A stretch of DNA of 64,000 nt from Lentisphaerota bacterium (GTDB lineage Bacteria > Verrucomicrobiota > Kiritimatiellia > PWTM01): contig VGWF01000003.1 of NCBI GenBank assembly GCA_016873715.1, positions 1-64,000 on the forward strand. Reading direction: 5' to 3'. Under the pieces are notes generated by a model. That model was not told where the DNA came from. It saw nothing but the letters and a program-made list of their open reading frames with translations, and searched no databases. A program made the translations under genes and the position numbers. Below, one piece after another: positions 43,091 to 52,067 of this stretch; the first letter of the stretch is position 1, and each line of letters starts with the position of its first letter.

Positions 43091-44320
43091 CTACCCGCCC
43101 AGCGCCATCTGCAGCGCGATCAGCGCGTACGACGTCACCAGGACCGGATCGGACTCCCAGTAGCGGCCCACCTCGTTGATCCAGAAGCCCTGCCCCGTCT
43201 TCGGGTCCGTCTTCTGCAGGCTCACGAGCGCCTCGACCATCTGGGTCCGCCAGTGGAAGGGCTCCCGCCCCGCCGGATGAAACACGTCCTGCCCGTACGC
43301 GGCCAGCCCCTTCGACATGACGTTCAGGAGGTAGTACAACCCCTCCTTCTCGTCCTTCGTGTCGAACGACTCGGCGCCGCCCGACACCCGGTTGTTCGCG
43401 TCCAGCCCCCAGTGGCTCACCGCCCAGTTGATCGTCGCCTCGACCCGCGGATCCGTCCGGTCGACCTCCGCGTAGATGTAGCTCAGGAGCCCCGCGTAGG
43501 TCATGCCCTTCATCGAGCGGAACTTCACCACGCCCGCCGCGTTCGTCCGGGTGCCGGAGCGCGTCTGCCCGGGATGGTAGACGAACCCGCCCCGGTCGGC
43601 GGGATCGTCGCTCGCCCACGTGGCGGTGTTGAACCGCGCGTCGTTCTGCGTCCGCTGCACGAACGCCTCCGCGGCCTTCCAGTCCAGGTCGGCCCTCGCC
43701 CCGCCGTCCTTGCGCAGGTCCTCGGCCGACTGCGTCGCGCGCATCGCCTCGAACGCGATGTAGGAGTTCGAGAGGTCGGCGTACGGCCGCCCGGTATCGA
43801 CGTCGTAGCCCATGCCGCCGTGGTAGAGATCGCCCCCCAGGTGCTGGCTGCGCGCGACGTAGCGGCGGGCCTTGAGCACGACCGGCGCCGCGCGGGAATC
43901 CCCGCTGAGGTGCAGGGCCACCATCGCGATCGCGGTGTTGTAGTTCGGCATGCCGCCGCCCTTGACCTGCTCCTTCGGCTCGCGGTAGATCGCGCCGTTC
44001 TCGTGGGCGCACGAGAGAAGGAAGTCGACCGCCTTCCGCGCGGCCGGCGTGTCGGCCCGCCCCGCGCGCGCCAGCGCCCAGAGCGGCAGCGCCGTCAGCG
44101 CCGGGAACTGCTCGTTCGACCAGTGCCCGCCCGCGTTCTGCTGCGCCAGGAGCCACGCGATCGCGCGGTCCGACGCCGCGCCGGGGTCGCGCCGGAGCGA
44201 TTCGCCGATTCCCTGCGGCCCGCCCCGCGTCGTCAGCACCGTGGCATCGTTCGTCGGCGCGGCCGCCACCGAACCCGCCCACGCCGCCGCCAGCACCGCC
44301 ATCGCCATCGTCCGGTTCAT
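43091..44320 (-). CDS. Exported alpha/alpha-toroid protein (terpene cyclase/prenyltransferase-like repeats)
   Basis: A 409-residue protein with a signal peptide (AMAVLAAAWAGSVAAAP). The mature part has repeats like those in squalene cyclase and prenyltransferase subunits: 'AIAWLLAQQNAGGHWSNEQFPALTALPLWAL', 'MTYAGLLSYIYAEVDRTDPRVEATINWAVSHW' and 'DPVLVTSYALIALQ' with the QW-like spacing. It lacks the DxDD catalytic motif of hopene cyclase, so it is probably a secreted structural or carbohydrate-binding relative rather than an isoprenoid enzyme. Related exported proteins are common in planctomycete-like genomes. A lipoprotein gene lies 11 bases upstream. Confidence 0.7.
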   Translation of the reverse strand: MNRTMAMAVLAAAWAGSVAAAPTNDATVLTTRGGPQGIGESLRRDPGAASDRAIAWLLAQQNAGGHWSNEQFPALTALPLWALARAGRADTPAARKAVDFLLSCAHENGAIYREPKEQVKGGGMPNYNTAIAMVALHLSGDSRAAPVVLKARRYVARSQHLGGDLYHGGMGYDVDTGRPYADLSNSYIAFEAMRATQSAEDLRKDGGARADLDWKAAEAFVQRTQNDARFNTATWASDDPADRGGFVYHPGQTRSGTRTNAAGVVKFRSMKGMTYAGLLSYIYAEVDRTDPRVEATINWAVSHWGLDANNRVSGGAESFDTKDEKEGLYYLLNVMSKGLAAYGQDVFHPAGREPFHWRTQMVEALVSLQKTDPKTGQGFWINEVGRYWESDPVLVTSYALIALQMALGG

Positions 44321-44331
44321 GGCATCCCCGC

Positions 44332-45006
44332 CTATTGCTGTGTGACGGCCTTCGATCCGCTTCCGCCACCCGAGGTCGTCACCCGGATCGTCTGCTGCCC
44401 GTCACTGTTGTTGGCCACGTAGAGGCCGGTGGCGCCCGAGCCCGTGATGGTTCCGAGGCTGCTGTTTCCCACCGTCCATGTGTAGGTGCCCGAACCGCCG
44501 CTGGCCGTGTAGGTCGTCGTGGAGTTGTTGGACACGGTGCTCGACCCGGTGATCGTGATCGTGCCCCCGCCGCCCCCGTTGGTGGGGACGGTGGCCGTGC
44601 CGTAGACCGTTCCGTAGAGGGTGGGCTCGATCCAGGTCCCCTGCATCGTCGCGCTGCCGCCCGACACGGTGACGACCGCCTGGAGGATGCCCTGGGCCCC
44701 GGCCGAGGTCAGGCCGGTGAGCTGGATCCGCGCCGAACTCTCGGACGCCTGGGAGACGCTGCCGCGGAGGATGCGCCCGTTGTTGTCGATCGCCTGAAGG
44801 TCGGATCCATCCTGGATGAGGTTGAGGGTCGTGATCGCCGCCCCCGTGTTCGCCGAGACGATGTTCCCGCCGGAATTGGCGTAGAAGCCGGCGATGATCA
44901 ATCCGACCTGGCGGATGACTGTGTCGGGCGAACCGACCTCGCATCCGACGAGCACCGCGCCCGCCACCGCCGCGACCGCAAGCCCCGCGCCCAGGATCTT
45001 CTTCAT
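44332..45006 (-). CDS. Lipoprotein with Ig-like repeat, unknown function
   Basis: A 224-residue protein with a lipobox (GAVLVGCEVGS), lipidated at Cys 22 or so. The body is rich in Gly, Ser and Thr and has an Ig-like or BIG-type beta pattern: 'ITITGSSTVSNNSTTTYTASGGSGTYTWTVGNSSLGTI'. It ends with 'TIRVTTSGGGSGSKAVTQQ'. Start ATG 45006 is fixed by the signal; the track ORF to 45933 is an extension. A promoter (45054-45082) gives a leader of about 40 bases. It probably forms an operon with the toroid protein. Confidence 0.7.
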   Translation of the reverse strand: MKKILGAGLAVAAVAGAVLVGCEVGSPDTVIRQVGLIIAGFYANSGGNIVSANTGAAITTLNLIQDGSDLQAIDNNGRILRGSVSQASESSARIQLTGLTSAGAQGILQAVVTVSGGSATMQGTWIEPTLYGTVYGTATVPTNGGGGGTITITGSSTVSNNSTTTYTASGGSGTYTWTVGNSSLGTITGSGATGLYVANNSDGQQTIRVTTSGGGSGSKAVTQQ

Positions 45007-45053
45007 GGCACCCCGTTCATCGTCGTTGCGCCGGCGACATGCCGGCGCCGGAC

Positions 45054-45082
45054 AGTGTAGGCACGGGGCACCCCCGGCGCAA
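45054..45082 (-). promoter_or_regulatory. Sigma-70-type promoter of the lipoprotein/toroid operon
   Basis: On the minus strand TTGCGC (45077-45082), 17 bases, TACACT (45054-45059). Confidence 0.5.
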
Positions 45083-45208
45083 CCCCGGCGGGCAGCGGGG
45101 ACGGATGGATGGAGGCGTCGACGACCCGGAGGAAGTGCCCATCGCCACGGCGCGCCCCCTCGCCCTCCATCCGCCCCCCCGTCCCTCCCCTTCTCCTCCG
45201 CTCCGGGG

Positions 45209-45237
45209 GCGACACGACCCGGCATCCGCGGTATGGT
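45209..45237 (+). promoter_or_regulatory. Putative leaderless promoter of the Nudix gene
   Basis: GCGACA, a 17-base spacer, TATGGT, then six bases to ATG 45244 (TTCCGGCATG). There is no Shine-Dalgarno sequence. Confidence 0.35.
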
Positions 45238-45243
45238 TCCGGC

Positions 45244-45765
45244 ATGACGACGTTCCGGACGTTCGAGGAGATCGAGTGGAGCGGCTGGGAGCCGGCGCAG
45301 CGCGCGACGCTGCTGTTCGTGCGGCGCGACGGCCGGCTCCTGCTGATCGAGAAGAAGCGCGGACTCGGCGCGGGCAAGATCAACGCCCCCGGCGGACGGA
45401 TCGAGCCCGGGGAGACGCCCGTCGAGGCCGCCATCCGCGAGGTGCAGGAGGAGGTCCGCGTGACGCCGCACGCGCCGGTCGAACGCGGCCGCCTGCGGTT
45501 CCAGTTCGCCGACGGCTTCTCGATCTCCGGCGCCGTCTTCCTGGCCGAGGGCTGCGACGGCGAGCCGCGCGAGACGGACGAGGCGGTGCCGCTGTGGATC
45601 GCCCCCGCGGACATCCCCTACGCGCGCATGTGGGCCGACGACCGGGTCTGGATCCCGCACATGCTCGGGGGGCGGTGGTTCGACGGCCGCTTCCTGTTCG
45701 ACGGCGACGCGATGCGCGGCTACCGGCTGGAGGCCGGTCCCGGCGCCTTCACGACGCGCGGCTGA
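45244..45765 (+). CDS. Nudix hydrolase, MutT-like
   Basis: A 173-residue protein. 'RATLLFVRRDGRLLLIEKKRGLGAGKINAPGGRIEPGET' leads into the Nudix box GRIEPGETPVEAAIREVQEEVRV. The consensus glycine after EE is Arg here, a change found in some active relatives. It would hydrolyse a nucleoside diphosphate linkage; the KKRGLGAGKINAPGG start resembles the MTH1-type 8-oxo-purine hydrolases. Start ATG 45244 rather than the track's 45109. It converges on lpxD. Confidence 0.8.
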   Translation: MTTFRTFEEIEWSGWEPAQRATLLFVRRDGRLLLIEKKRGLGAGKINAPGGRIEPGETPVEAAIREVQEEVRVTPHAPVERGRLRFQFADGFSISGAVFLAEGCDGEPRETDEAVPLWIAPADIPYARMWADDRVWIPHMLGGRWFDGRFLFDGDAMRGYRLEAGPGAFTTRG

Positions 45766-45801
45766 CGAGGAAGTCCGCCGGGCCGGGCAGGCCCCTCCCG
45801 G

Positions 45802-45817
45802 CGCCGCCCCCGCGGCG
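45802..45817. terminator. GC hairpin between the Nudix gene and lpxD
   Basis: CGCCGC-CCCC-GCGGCG in the 70-base gap between two convergent genes. No T-run, so only a weak bidirectional terminator candidate. Confidence 0.25.
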
Positions 45818-45835
45818 GCCTCGACGACGGCCGGC

Positions 45836-46891
45836 TCACGCCGGCGGGGGAAGGCGGCGCTCGAGTTCGGCCACGCGCCGGACGAGGCCGAGGAGCTGCT
45901 CGCGCATCTCCGGAAGCCGCATCGTGTAGGCATGGATCCGCTTCGCGCGGTCCATCGGCATCGCGGGCGAACCGAGAACCATCGCGCCCGCGGGGACGTC
46001 CTTCGAAACCCCCGCCTGCGCCCCGATGATGGCGCCCTCGCCGACCTCGAGATGGCCGGAGATGCCGACCTGGCCGGCCAGCACGGCGCGCGCCCCGATG
46101 GACGAACTGCCGGCGATGCCGACCTGGGCGACGATCACGGCGTGGTCGCCGATGACGACGTTGTGGGCGATCTGCACGAGGTTGTCGACCTTGACGCCCT
46201 GCCCGATGACGGTCTTGCCGAAGCGCGCGCGATCGACCGTGACGTTGGCGCCCAGTTCCACGTCGTCGCCGATCACGACGATGCCGAGCTGCGGGATCTT
46301 CGTGCGCACGCCCTTCTCATCGGCGGTGTAGCCGAACCCGTCGCTGCCGACGACGCAACCGTTGTGCAGGATCACGCGGGCGCCGATCCGGCAGCGCTCG
46401 CGGATGGACACGTTCGGATAGAGGCGGCAGTCCTCGCCGACGACCGCCTCGTGGCCGACGTAGACGTGCGCTCGGAGCACGGTGCGCGCCCCGATGCGGG
46501 CGCCGGGTTCGACGACGACGAACGGGCCGATGCGGACCCCCTCGCCCACGGCGGCGTCCGGCGCGATGACCGCGGACGGGTGGATGCCCGGCGGGTCGGG
46601 AACCGGCGGCGGCGCGAACAGGGACGCGGCGTGCGCGAAGGCGGCGTCCGGGTTGTCGACGCGGATCAGCGCGGCGGGGCTGGGCCGGTCCCAGGCCTTC
46701 GCGACGATGACGGCGGCGGCACGGGTGACGGAGACGTCGCCGGCGTAGCGGAGATTGGCGACGAAGGCGACCTCGCCGGGCCGGGCGTCCCGGATGCCCG
46801 CGACACCGGTGATGACGGGCGTGCCGTCCCCCTCGCAGCTCCCGCCCAGCCGGGCGGCCAGTTCTGCGACCGTCAGCACGGGGCGATCCAT
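45836..46891 (-). CDS. lpxD: UDP-3-O-acylglucosamine N-acyltransferase
   Basis: A 351-residue protein. It has an N-terminal uridine-binding domain ([17 protein letters not shown]), then a left-handed beta-helix of hexapeptide repeats ('[28 protein letters not shown]'), and the catalytic His in [17 protein letters not shown]-terminal helix follows. It adds the second acyl chain in lipid A synthesis, so the organism makes LPS. It starts directly after the skp-like gene, which is its usual neighbour downstream of bamA. Confidence 0.94.
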   Translation of the reverse strand: MDRPVLTVAELAARLGGSCEGDGTPVITGVAGIRDARPGEVAFVANLRYAGDVSVTRAAAVIVAKAWDRPSPAALIRVDNPDAAFAHAASLFAPPPVPDPPGIHPSAVIAPDAAVGEGVRIGPFVVVEPGARIGARTVLRAHVYVGHEAVVGEDCRLYPNVSIRERCRIGARVILHNGCVVGSDGFGYTADEKGVRTKIPQLGIVVIGDDVELGANVTVDRARFGKTVIGQGVKVDNLVQIAHNVVIGDHAVIVAQVGIAGSSSIGARAVLAGQVGISGHLEVGEGAIIGAQAGVSKDVPAGAMVLGSPAMPMDRAKRIHAYTMRLPEMREQLLGLVRRVAELERRLPPPA

Positions 46892-47533
46892 CTACTTCTT
46901 GTCCCCGTCCTTGGCGGCGGCGGGCTGGAGCGGCGGCGGGATGTTGGCCGGGGCGCCCTTGTTCAGCAGCGCGACGACCTCCTCGGTGATGTCGTTCTTC
47001 GTGTCGACGTAGAGGACGCTCTCGACGCCGTTGAGGCTGGCGCCGGAGGAGTCGAGCACGGCCTCGTAGCTCTTGTCCCGGGCGTGCGTCCGGACGATCT
47101 CGCGGATCTCGCCGACGAGGCCGCGGCGCATGCGGCGGCTCTGCTCCTCGAGCTGCTTGCCGCGGCGCTCGCGGAAGCCCTGGATGCGGGTCTCCTGCTC
47201 GCGGATCCCCATCACCTTCTCCTCGGCCGCGTTGCGCTTGGCGGCGCGGACCTCGTCGCTGAGCGCCGTGTTCTGCGACTCCTCGCGGAGGGCGTTGAAC
47301 TCCTTCTGCAGCTTCTCGCCGTCGGCGACGAGCTTCTTGAGTTCCTCGTCGAACTCCTTCGCCTGCGACTTGAGCTGCGCGTCGGCCACGCGGGTCTTGT
47401 AGTACTCGTTGAAGCACCGGTCCAGGTTGATGAACGCGATGGTGCCCTTCCGGTCCTGCGCGCCCGCCGCGGTCGCCAGCCCGATCACCACCGCCGCCAG
47501 CACGCCCGCCGTTCCCTGCATCGTCCTTCGCAT
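46892..47533 (-). CDS. skp: OmpH/Skp-family periplasmic chaperone
   Basis: A 213-residue protein with a signal peptide (GVLAAVVIGLATAAGAQ), 'IAFINLDRCFNEYYKTR' and a long coiled coil of Lys/Glu-rich helices (about 50-145), then a short beta C-terminal part. Skp proteins form trimers that carry unfolded outer-membrane proteins to BamA; the gene order bamA-skp-lpxD is conserved in diderms. ATG 47533 is preferred over 47629 because the signal peptide starts here. Confidence 0.88.
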   Translation of the reverse strand: MRRTMQGTAGVLAAVVIGLATAAGAQDRKGTIAFINLDRCFNEYYKTRVADAQLKSQAKEFDEELKKLVADGEKLQKEFNALREESQNTALSDEVRAAKRNAAEEKVMGIREQETRIQGFRERRGKQLEEQSRRMRRGLVGEIREIVRTHARDKSYEAVLDSSGASLNGVESVLYVDTKNDITEEVVALLNKGAPANIPPPLQPAAAKDGDKK

Positions 47534-47564
47534 GCGCCGTCCCTTTCGCCCCCGGGATGGTTCC

Positions 47565-49847
47565 CTAGAAGGGGTAGCCGAACATGATGTTGAACCGTCC
47601 GTTGTCGTCCTCGTTGTAGTCGTCGGCATCGATCTGCCACGCGTAGTCGAGCCGCAGCGGCATCATCGGGATGTCGAGACGTATCCCGACACCGTAGCCG
47701 GTATTCCAGTCGAGATCAAACTCGAAGGGGTCCTCCCAGACCATGCCGCCGTCGACGAAGGCGGCGAGGCGGACCATCTTGTAGACGGGCACGGTGTACT
47801 CGGCCGACGCGAAGGCCATGCTCCGGCCGCCGAGGGGCTCGCCCTCCTCGTCCGACGGGCCGATGTGGCGGTATTCGAAGGCGCGCACGGTGTAGAGGCC
47901 GCCGAGGAAGAACCGGTCGAAGAGCGGCACGCGAGTGGCGTCGCCGTACTCCTCCATGAAGCCGACGTGGCCGCGGAGGAGGAAGACGTGGCCGAACCAG
48001 AGGGGGATGTACTGGCTGCTGCGGAGTTCCAGCTTGTACCAGTCGGTGTCGGCGCCGAGCGGGCCGCCGGCGAGCGTCGAGCTGAGCCGCGTCTGGTTGC
48101 CGCGCGTGGTCAGGCGGGTCCGGTCGCGGGTGTCGCGCACGAGCGAGAGCTCCAGCGAGCTCTTCATGCGCGTGCCCTCCTCGGCCTGGATGGCGGCGCT
48201 GGCGTCCTCGTCGACGTCGGAGATCTCGATCTCCTCGAGCCCGTAGGTGGCGCCGACGGAGTAGAAGCGCGCGAGGGACTTCTCGAGCGAGAGCTGTCCG
48301 CCGAGGCGGCCGACATCGTAGAGGGAGCTGTAGTAGCTCGCCTCCCGGCTGTAGAGATCGACGCCCAGGCGCAGGCGCTGGTCGAGGAAGTAGGGCTCGA
48401 TGAAGCTGAGGTAGTAGTCCTGGCGGCGCGTGCCGATCTCCGCGCCGAGGCGGACCTTCTGGCCGGCCCCGAACGGGGGCCACGACCCGAGGTCGACGTT
48501 GCCGTGGCCGATCTCGACGCGCCCGACGAGCCGGTCGATGCTCGAGAAGGCCACGCCGGCCTCGGCGGTGCCCATCCGGTCCTCCTCCACGTCGAGCACG
48601 AGGTCGTGCCATCCGGCCTCCTCGGCGGGTTCCGGGGTCGCGGCGACGTAGGAGAAGTAGCCGAGGTTGCGGACGCGGTTCTCGCTGGTCCGCACGCGCG
48701 ACCGGTTGAACGGCTCGCCGGGGGCGACGACGAGTTCGCGGCGGATGACCTCGTCGTGGGTCACGACATTGCCCCGGATCTTGATGTCGCGGATCTTCGA
48801 CTTCGTCCCCTCCTTGACCTGGAGGCGGAGGTCGGCCTTCCCCGACTCGGCGGCGGCGTCGATCGCCGGCCGGACCTGCGTCAGGATGTAGCCGCGGTTC
48901 CCGTAGTAGTCCAGGATCGCCTCGCGCGCGGCATCGATCTCGGCCATCGAGGCGGGACCGCCGGGCGCGAGCCGGGCGACGCGGGCGATGTCGTTCGACG
49001 GGAAGAGCGTGACGCCCTCGATCGCGACGGAGGCGAGCCGGTACGACACGCCCTCGGTGATCCGGAACTGCAGCGCGACGCGGTCGCCGCCGCTGCGGAC
49101 GTACTCGGGGCCTTCGACGCGCGCATCGAGATGGCCCCGCTCGGCGTAGAGGCGCTGCAGGGCGTGCGCGTCGGCGCGGATGTCGTCCTCGCTCAGCCGT
49201 CCCGCGCCGGTGAACCAGTGGACGGGATTGTACCAGCGGAACCGTTTCTGCTTCATCCGCTCCGTCAGGTCCGACTCCGCCACGACCTTCGCGCCGGCGA
49301 AGCGGATGGCCGACACGCGGGCCCGCAGGCCCTCCTTGACCGTGACGGCGACGCGGACGGTGCCCGGCGCGGCGCCCGGCGTCATCGTCCACGTCAGCCG
49401 CGCCTCGGGATAGAACGTCTTCGCGTACTCGTCCTGAATGCGCCGCGCGGCGGCCGCCAGCTTCGCGTCGTCGACCAGGTCGCCGACGCCGAGGGCCAGC
49501 CACTCCCGGACCTTGCGGTTGCCGACCTCGTCGGCCCCGGCGATCTCGAGCCGCTCGATGGTCGGGCGCGCGTTGACGGAGAAGACCACGGCCACGGCGC
49601 CGTCGCCCGCCGGCTCCGCGCGCACGGCGACGGAGCTGAACCGCCCGGTCCGCTCGAGGGCCCGCACGTCGCGCGCGGCGCGATTGACGTCGAACGGCAT
49701 CCCGGCGCGGGTCTCCACGACGGACTGCACGTAACCCGGGTCGGCGGGGGCGTCGCCCGCCTTCTCGACGCGCACCTCGCGCACCGACTGCGCGGCGGCG
49801 GCGGCGGCGATCAGGAGGACGGCGGCGGCGGCGGACATCGTCTTCAT
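47565..49847 (-). CDS. bamA: Outer-membrane protein assembly factor BamA
   Basis: A 760-residue protein: signal peptide (MKTMSAAAAVLLIAAAAAAQ), five POTRA domains (about 20-420, e.g. 'VVAESDLTERMKQKRFRWYNPVHWFTGAGRLSEDDI') and a beta-barrel to the C-terminal aromatic FNIMFGYPF. The barrel loop motif that is VRGF/Y in most Omp85 proteins reads VRAF here (LYTVRAFEYRHIGP). It inserts outer-membrane proteins. Its start overlaps the dnaB stop, and the skp gene follows. Confidence 0.94.
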   Translation of the reverse strand: MKTMSAAAAVLLIAAAAAAQSVREVRVEKAGDAPADPGYVQSVVETRAGMPFDVNRAARDVRALERTGRFSSVAVRAEPAGDGAVAVVFSVNARPTIERLEIAGADEVGNRKVREWLALGVGDLVDDAKLAAAARRIQDEYAKTFYPEARLTWTMTPGAAPGTVRVAVTVKEGLRARVSAIRFAGAKVVAESDLTERMKQKRFRWYNPVHWFTGAGRLSEDDIRADAHALQRLYAERGHLDARVEGPEYVRSGGDRVALQFRITEGVSYRLASVAIEGVTLFPSNDIARVARLAPGGPASMAEIDAAREAILDYYGNRGYILTQVRPAIDAAAESGKADLRLQVKEGTKSKIRDIKIRGNVVTHDEVIRRELVVAPGEPFNRSRVRTSENRVRNLGYFSYVAATPEPAEEAGWHDLVLDVEEDRMGTAEAGVAFSSIDRLVGRVEIGHGNVDLGSWPPFGAGQKVRLGAEIGTRRQDYYLSFIEPYFLDQRLRLGVDLYSREASYYSSLYDVGRLGGQLSLEKSLARFYSVGATYGLEEIEISDVDEDASAAIQAEEGTRMKSSLELSLVRDTRDRTRLTTRGNQTRLSSTLAGGPLGADTDWYKLELRSSQYIPLWFGHVFLLRGHVGFMEEYGDATRVPLFDRFFLGGLYTVRAFEYRHIGPSDEEGEPLGGRSMAFASAEYTVPVYKMVRLAAFVDGGMVWEDPFEFDLDWNTGYGVGIRLDIPMMPLRLDYAWQIDADDYNEDDNGRFNIMFGYPF

Positions 49848-51334
49848 TCGTCGGTTCCTCCCTCGCTCGGCCGGATCGGAGCCCCCGCGTCGGTGCCCTC
49901 GTTCCGGAGATCTCCGAAGCGGGTGAGCTGTTCGTCGAAGTGCAACTCGACCTCGCCGACGCGTCCGTTGCGCTGCTTCGCGACGTCGACGATGGACAGC
50001 CCCGGGTTGATCTCGGCGTCGCCGTAGCGCGGGTCGCCCTTGTTCCGGATGGGGCGCCGCAGCAGCATGACGACGTCGGCGTCCTGTTCGATCGAGCCCG
50101 AGTCGCGCAGGTCGGAAAGCTTGGGCACGCCGCTCTTGTCGCGCAGTTCCGGCTGGCGGTTGAGCTGGCTGAGCACGAGCACGGGGATGCGCAGCTCCTT
50201 GGCCATCGCCTTCAGCGTGCCGGAGATGGCCTGCGTCTCGCGCTGGCGGCCCTCCTTCTCGAAGCCGGGATAGTGAAGCATCTGGAGGTAGTCGACGACG
50301 ACCAGGCCGATGTCGTGCATCTTCTTCATCCGGCGCGCGCGGGCGCGGAGCTGGGGCGCGTCGAGGCCCGGCGTGTCGTCGACGTGGATGCGGGCCTCCA
50401 TCAGGTCGCGGGCGGCGGCGACGAGGCGGCGCTGCTCGTCCTTGTCGCAGAAGCCCTCGACGATCCGCTGCCACCCCACGCCCGCGCGCGAGCACAGCAT
50501 GCGGCGGACGAGCGCCTCGGCGGACATCTCGAGGCTGAACACGGCCACCGCGCGCGGGCGCCGGTCGCGGGGTCCGTAGCCGGTCGACGGGTTTCCGCCG
50601 CACGCGACGTTCTCGGCGATGTTCATGGCCAGCGACGTCTTCCCCTGCGAGGGGCGCGCCGCGAGGATGATCATCTCCGAGGGCTGCAGCCCGAGCAGGA
50701 TCTTGTCGAGGTTGCGGTAGCCCGTGCTGAGCCCCGTCAGGGTGTTGCCGCCCTCGGCGAGCAGCTGGCCGATCTCCTTCGAGACCGTGTCGACCTGCTG
50801 GGGCCAGGAGGCCTGCGCGGGGCCCTGGAAGTCGCCGATCTCGAGGACGGTCTGCTCGGCGCGGCCGAGGACCTCCATCGCGTCGCGGTCGCCGGCGCCG
50901 TAGCAGTCCTCGGCCACCTGGCGCACGCGGTCGAGCAGCGAGCGCAGGACGAACTTCTGGAGGACGACCTCGATGTAGTAGGCGGCGTGCTCGACGGTGG
51001 GCGTCTGGTCGACCAGCCGCTGGAGATAGGCGTCGCCGCCCAGGGCGTCGAGTTCGCCGAGATCCCGCAGCCGGGCGGCCAGCGTCAGAAGGTCCACCGG
51101 CTGCTGCCGCTGGTCCATCTCGGCGCAGACCGCGAACAGGCGCTGGTGGACCGGGCTGTAGAAGCAGTCGGGCCGGATCCGCTTCGAGGCGCACAGGTCC
51201 AGGACGCGGGCGGCGTCGAGCAGCACGCTGCCCAGAAGCCCCGTCTCGGCCTCCGAGCTGTTCGGCGGGACCCGGAGGGCGCCCGCAGGCGACCCCCCGC
51301 CCCCGTCTGCCGCTCGGGACGCCGGGCGGGCCAT
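49844..51334 (-). CDS. dnaB: Replicative DNA helicase DnaB
   Basis: A 496-residue protein. The N-terminal domain begins near NSSEAETGLLGSVLLD; the RecA-like domain has Walker A ARPSQGKTS, Walker B LVVVDYLQML and the arginine-finger region 'LSQLNRQPELR'. Hexameric 5'-3' helicase at the replication fork. It is immediately downstream of rplI (6 bases), the usual rpsF-ssb-rpsR-rplI-dnaB arrangement. Confidence 0.95.
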   Translation of the reverse strand: MARPASRAADGGGGSPAGALRVPPNSSEAETGLLGSVLLDAARVLDLCASKRIRPDCFYSPVHQRLFAVCAEMDQRQQPVDLLTLAARLRDLGELDALGGDAYLQRLVDQTPTVEHAAYYIEVVLQKFVLRSLLDRVRQVAEDCYGAGDRDAMEVLGRAEQTVLEIGDFQGPAQASWPQQVDTVSKEIGQLLAEGGNTLTGLSTGYRNLDKILLGLQPSEMIILAARPSQGKTSLAMNIAENVACGGNPSTGYGPRDRRPRAVAVFSLEMSAEALVRRMLCSRAGVGWQRIVEGFCDKDEQRRLVAAARDLMEARIHVDDTPGLDAPQLRARARRMKKMHDIGLVVVDYLQMLHYPGFEKEGRQRETQAISGTLKAMAKELRIPVLVLSQLNRQPELRDKSGVPKLSDLRDSGSIEQDADVVMLLRRPIRNKGDPRYGDAEINPGLSIVDVAKQRNGRVGEVELHFDEQLTRFGDLRNEGTDAGAPIRPSEGGTDE

Positions 51335-51340
51335 GGCGCG

Positions 51341-51790
51341 TTACTCCTCGACGACCCAGACCTTGAGCGTCGCGACCAGTTCCGGAAGCAGGCGCACCGG
51401 CACGGCGAAGACGCCGAGCTCCTTGATCGGATCGGCCAGTTCCACCTGGTGGCGGTCCAGCTCGATGCCCTGGAGCTTCAGCGAATCGGCGATGTGGGCG
51501 GAGGTGACCGCGCCGAACATCTTGTCCTCGGCGCCGGTGCGGACGGTGATCGTCACGGACGCGGATCCGATGCGGTCGGCGAGTTCCTTCGCCGCGCCGA
51601 GGCGGGCGGTCTCCTTCGCCGCGCGGTCCGCGCGGATCTTCTCCAGGCGGCGGCGGGTGGCGGCCGTCACGGGCGCGGCGAGGTTCTTCGGGAACAGGCA
51701 GTTCCGGGCGTAGCCGTCGGACACGCGGACGACGTCGCCGTCGACGCCGAGCCCGTCCACCGCCTGCAAGAGAATGACTTCCATGGCCAT
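51341..51790 (-). CDS. rplI: 50S ribosomal protein L9
   Basis: A 149-residue protein. N-terminal domain 'MEVILLQAVDGLGVDGDVVRVSDGYARNCLFPKNLA' and helix connector then the C-terminal RNA-binding part ending VWVVEE. Starts MAMEVILL; GGAG fits ATG 51790 with nine bases, and ATG 51784 is the alternative. Confidence 0.95.
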   Translation of the reverse strand: MAMEVILLQAVDGLGVDGDVVRVSDGYARNCLFPKNLAAPVTAATRRRLEKIRADRAAKETARLGAAKELADRIGSASVTITVRTGAEDKMFGAVTSAHIADSLKLQGIELDRHQVELADPIKELGVFAVPVRLLPELVATLKVWVVEE

Positions 51791-51806
51791 GTTCGTGGTC
51801 TCCGGT

Positions 51807-52034
51807 CTAGGGCAGGAGGCCCAGGACGCGCGCGCGCCCGATGGCGCGGCGGATTTCGCGCTGCTGTTTCGCGGTCGTTCCGGTCAGCCGCCGGGGCATG
51901 ACCTTGCCGCGTTCCGTCATGAACTTGCGGAGGAGCTCGCAATCCTTGTAGTCGATGCGCGTGACGCCCTCGAGGTAGCGCACGCCGCGCTTCGGCCCCG
52001 CATCCTTCATCATCATCTGCTCTCGTCGGCTCAT
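51807..52034 (-). CDS. rpsR: 30S ribosomal protein S18
   Basis: A 75-residue protein with '[37 protein letters not shown]', the S18 core. Sits between ssb and rplI. The Met-rich start [13 protein letters not shown] is unusual but follows a good context. Confidence 0.95.
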   Translation of the reverse strand: MSRREQMMMKDAGPKRGVRYLEGVTRIDYKDCELLRKFMTERGKVMPRRLTGTTAKQQREIRRAIGRARVLGLLP

Positions 52035-52067
52035 TCGTTCTCTCCTGAATCGGTGCTGTCCGCCGTC

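Noticed and set aside
43091-44320. Squalene-hopene cyclase
   Set aside because: The DxDD catalytic motif is not present, a signal peptide is, and the length (409) is well short of the usual 600 or more.
45244-45765. Inactive Nudix protein because of Arg in place of the box Gly
   Set aside because: All acidic metal ligands remain (REVQEE), so inactivity is not supported.
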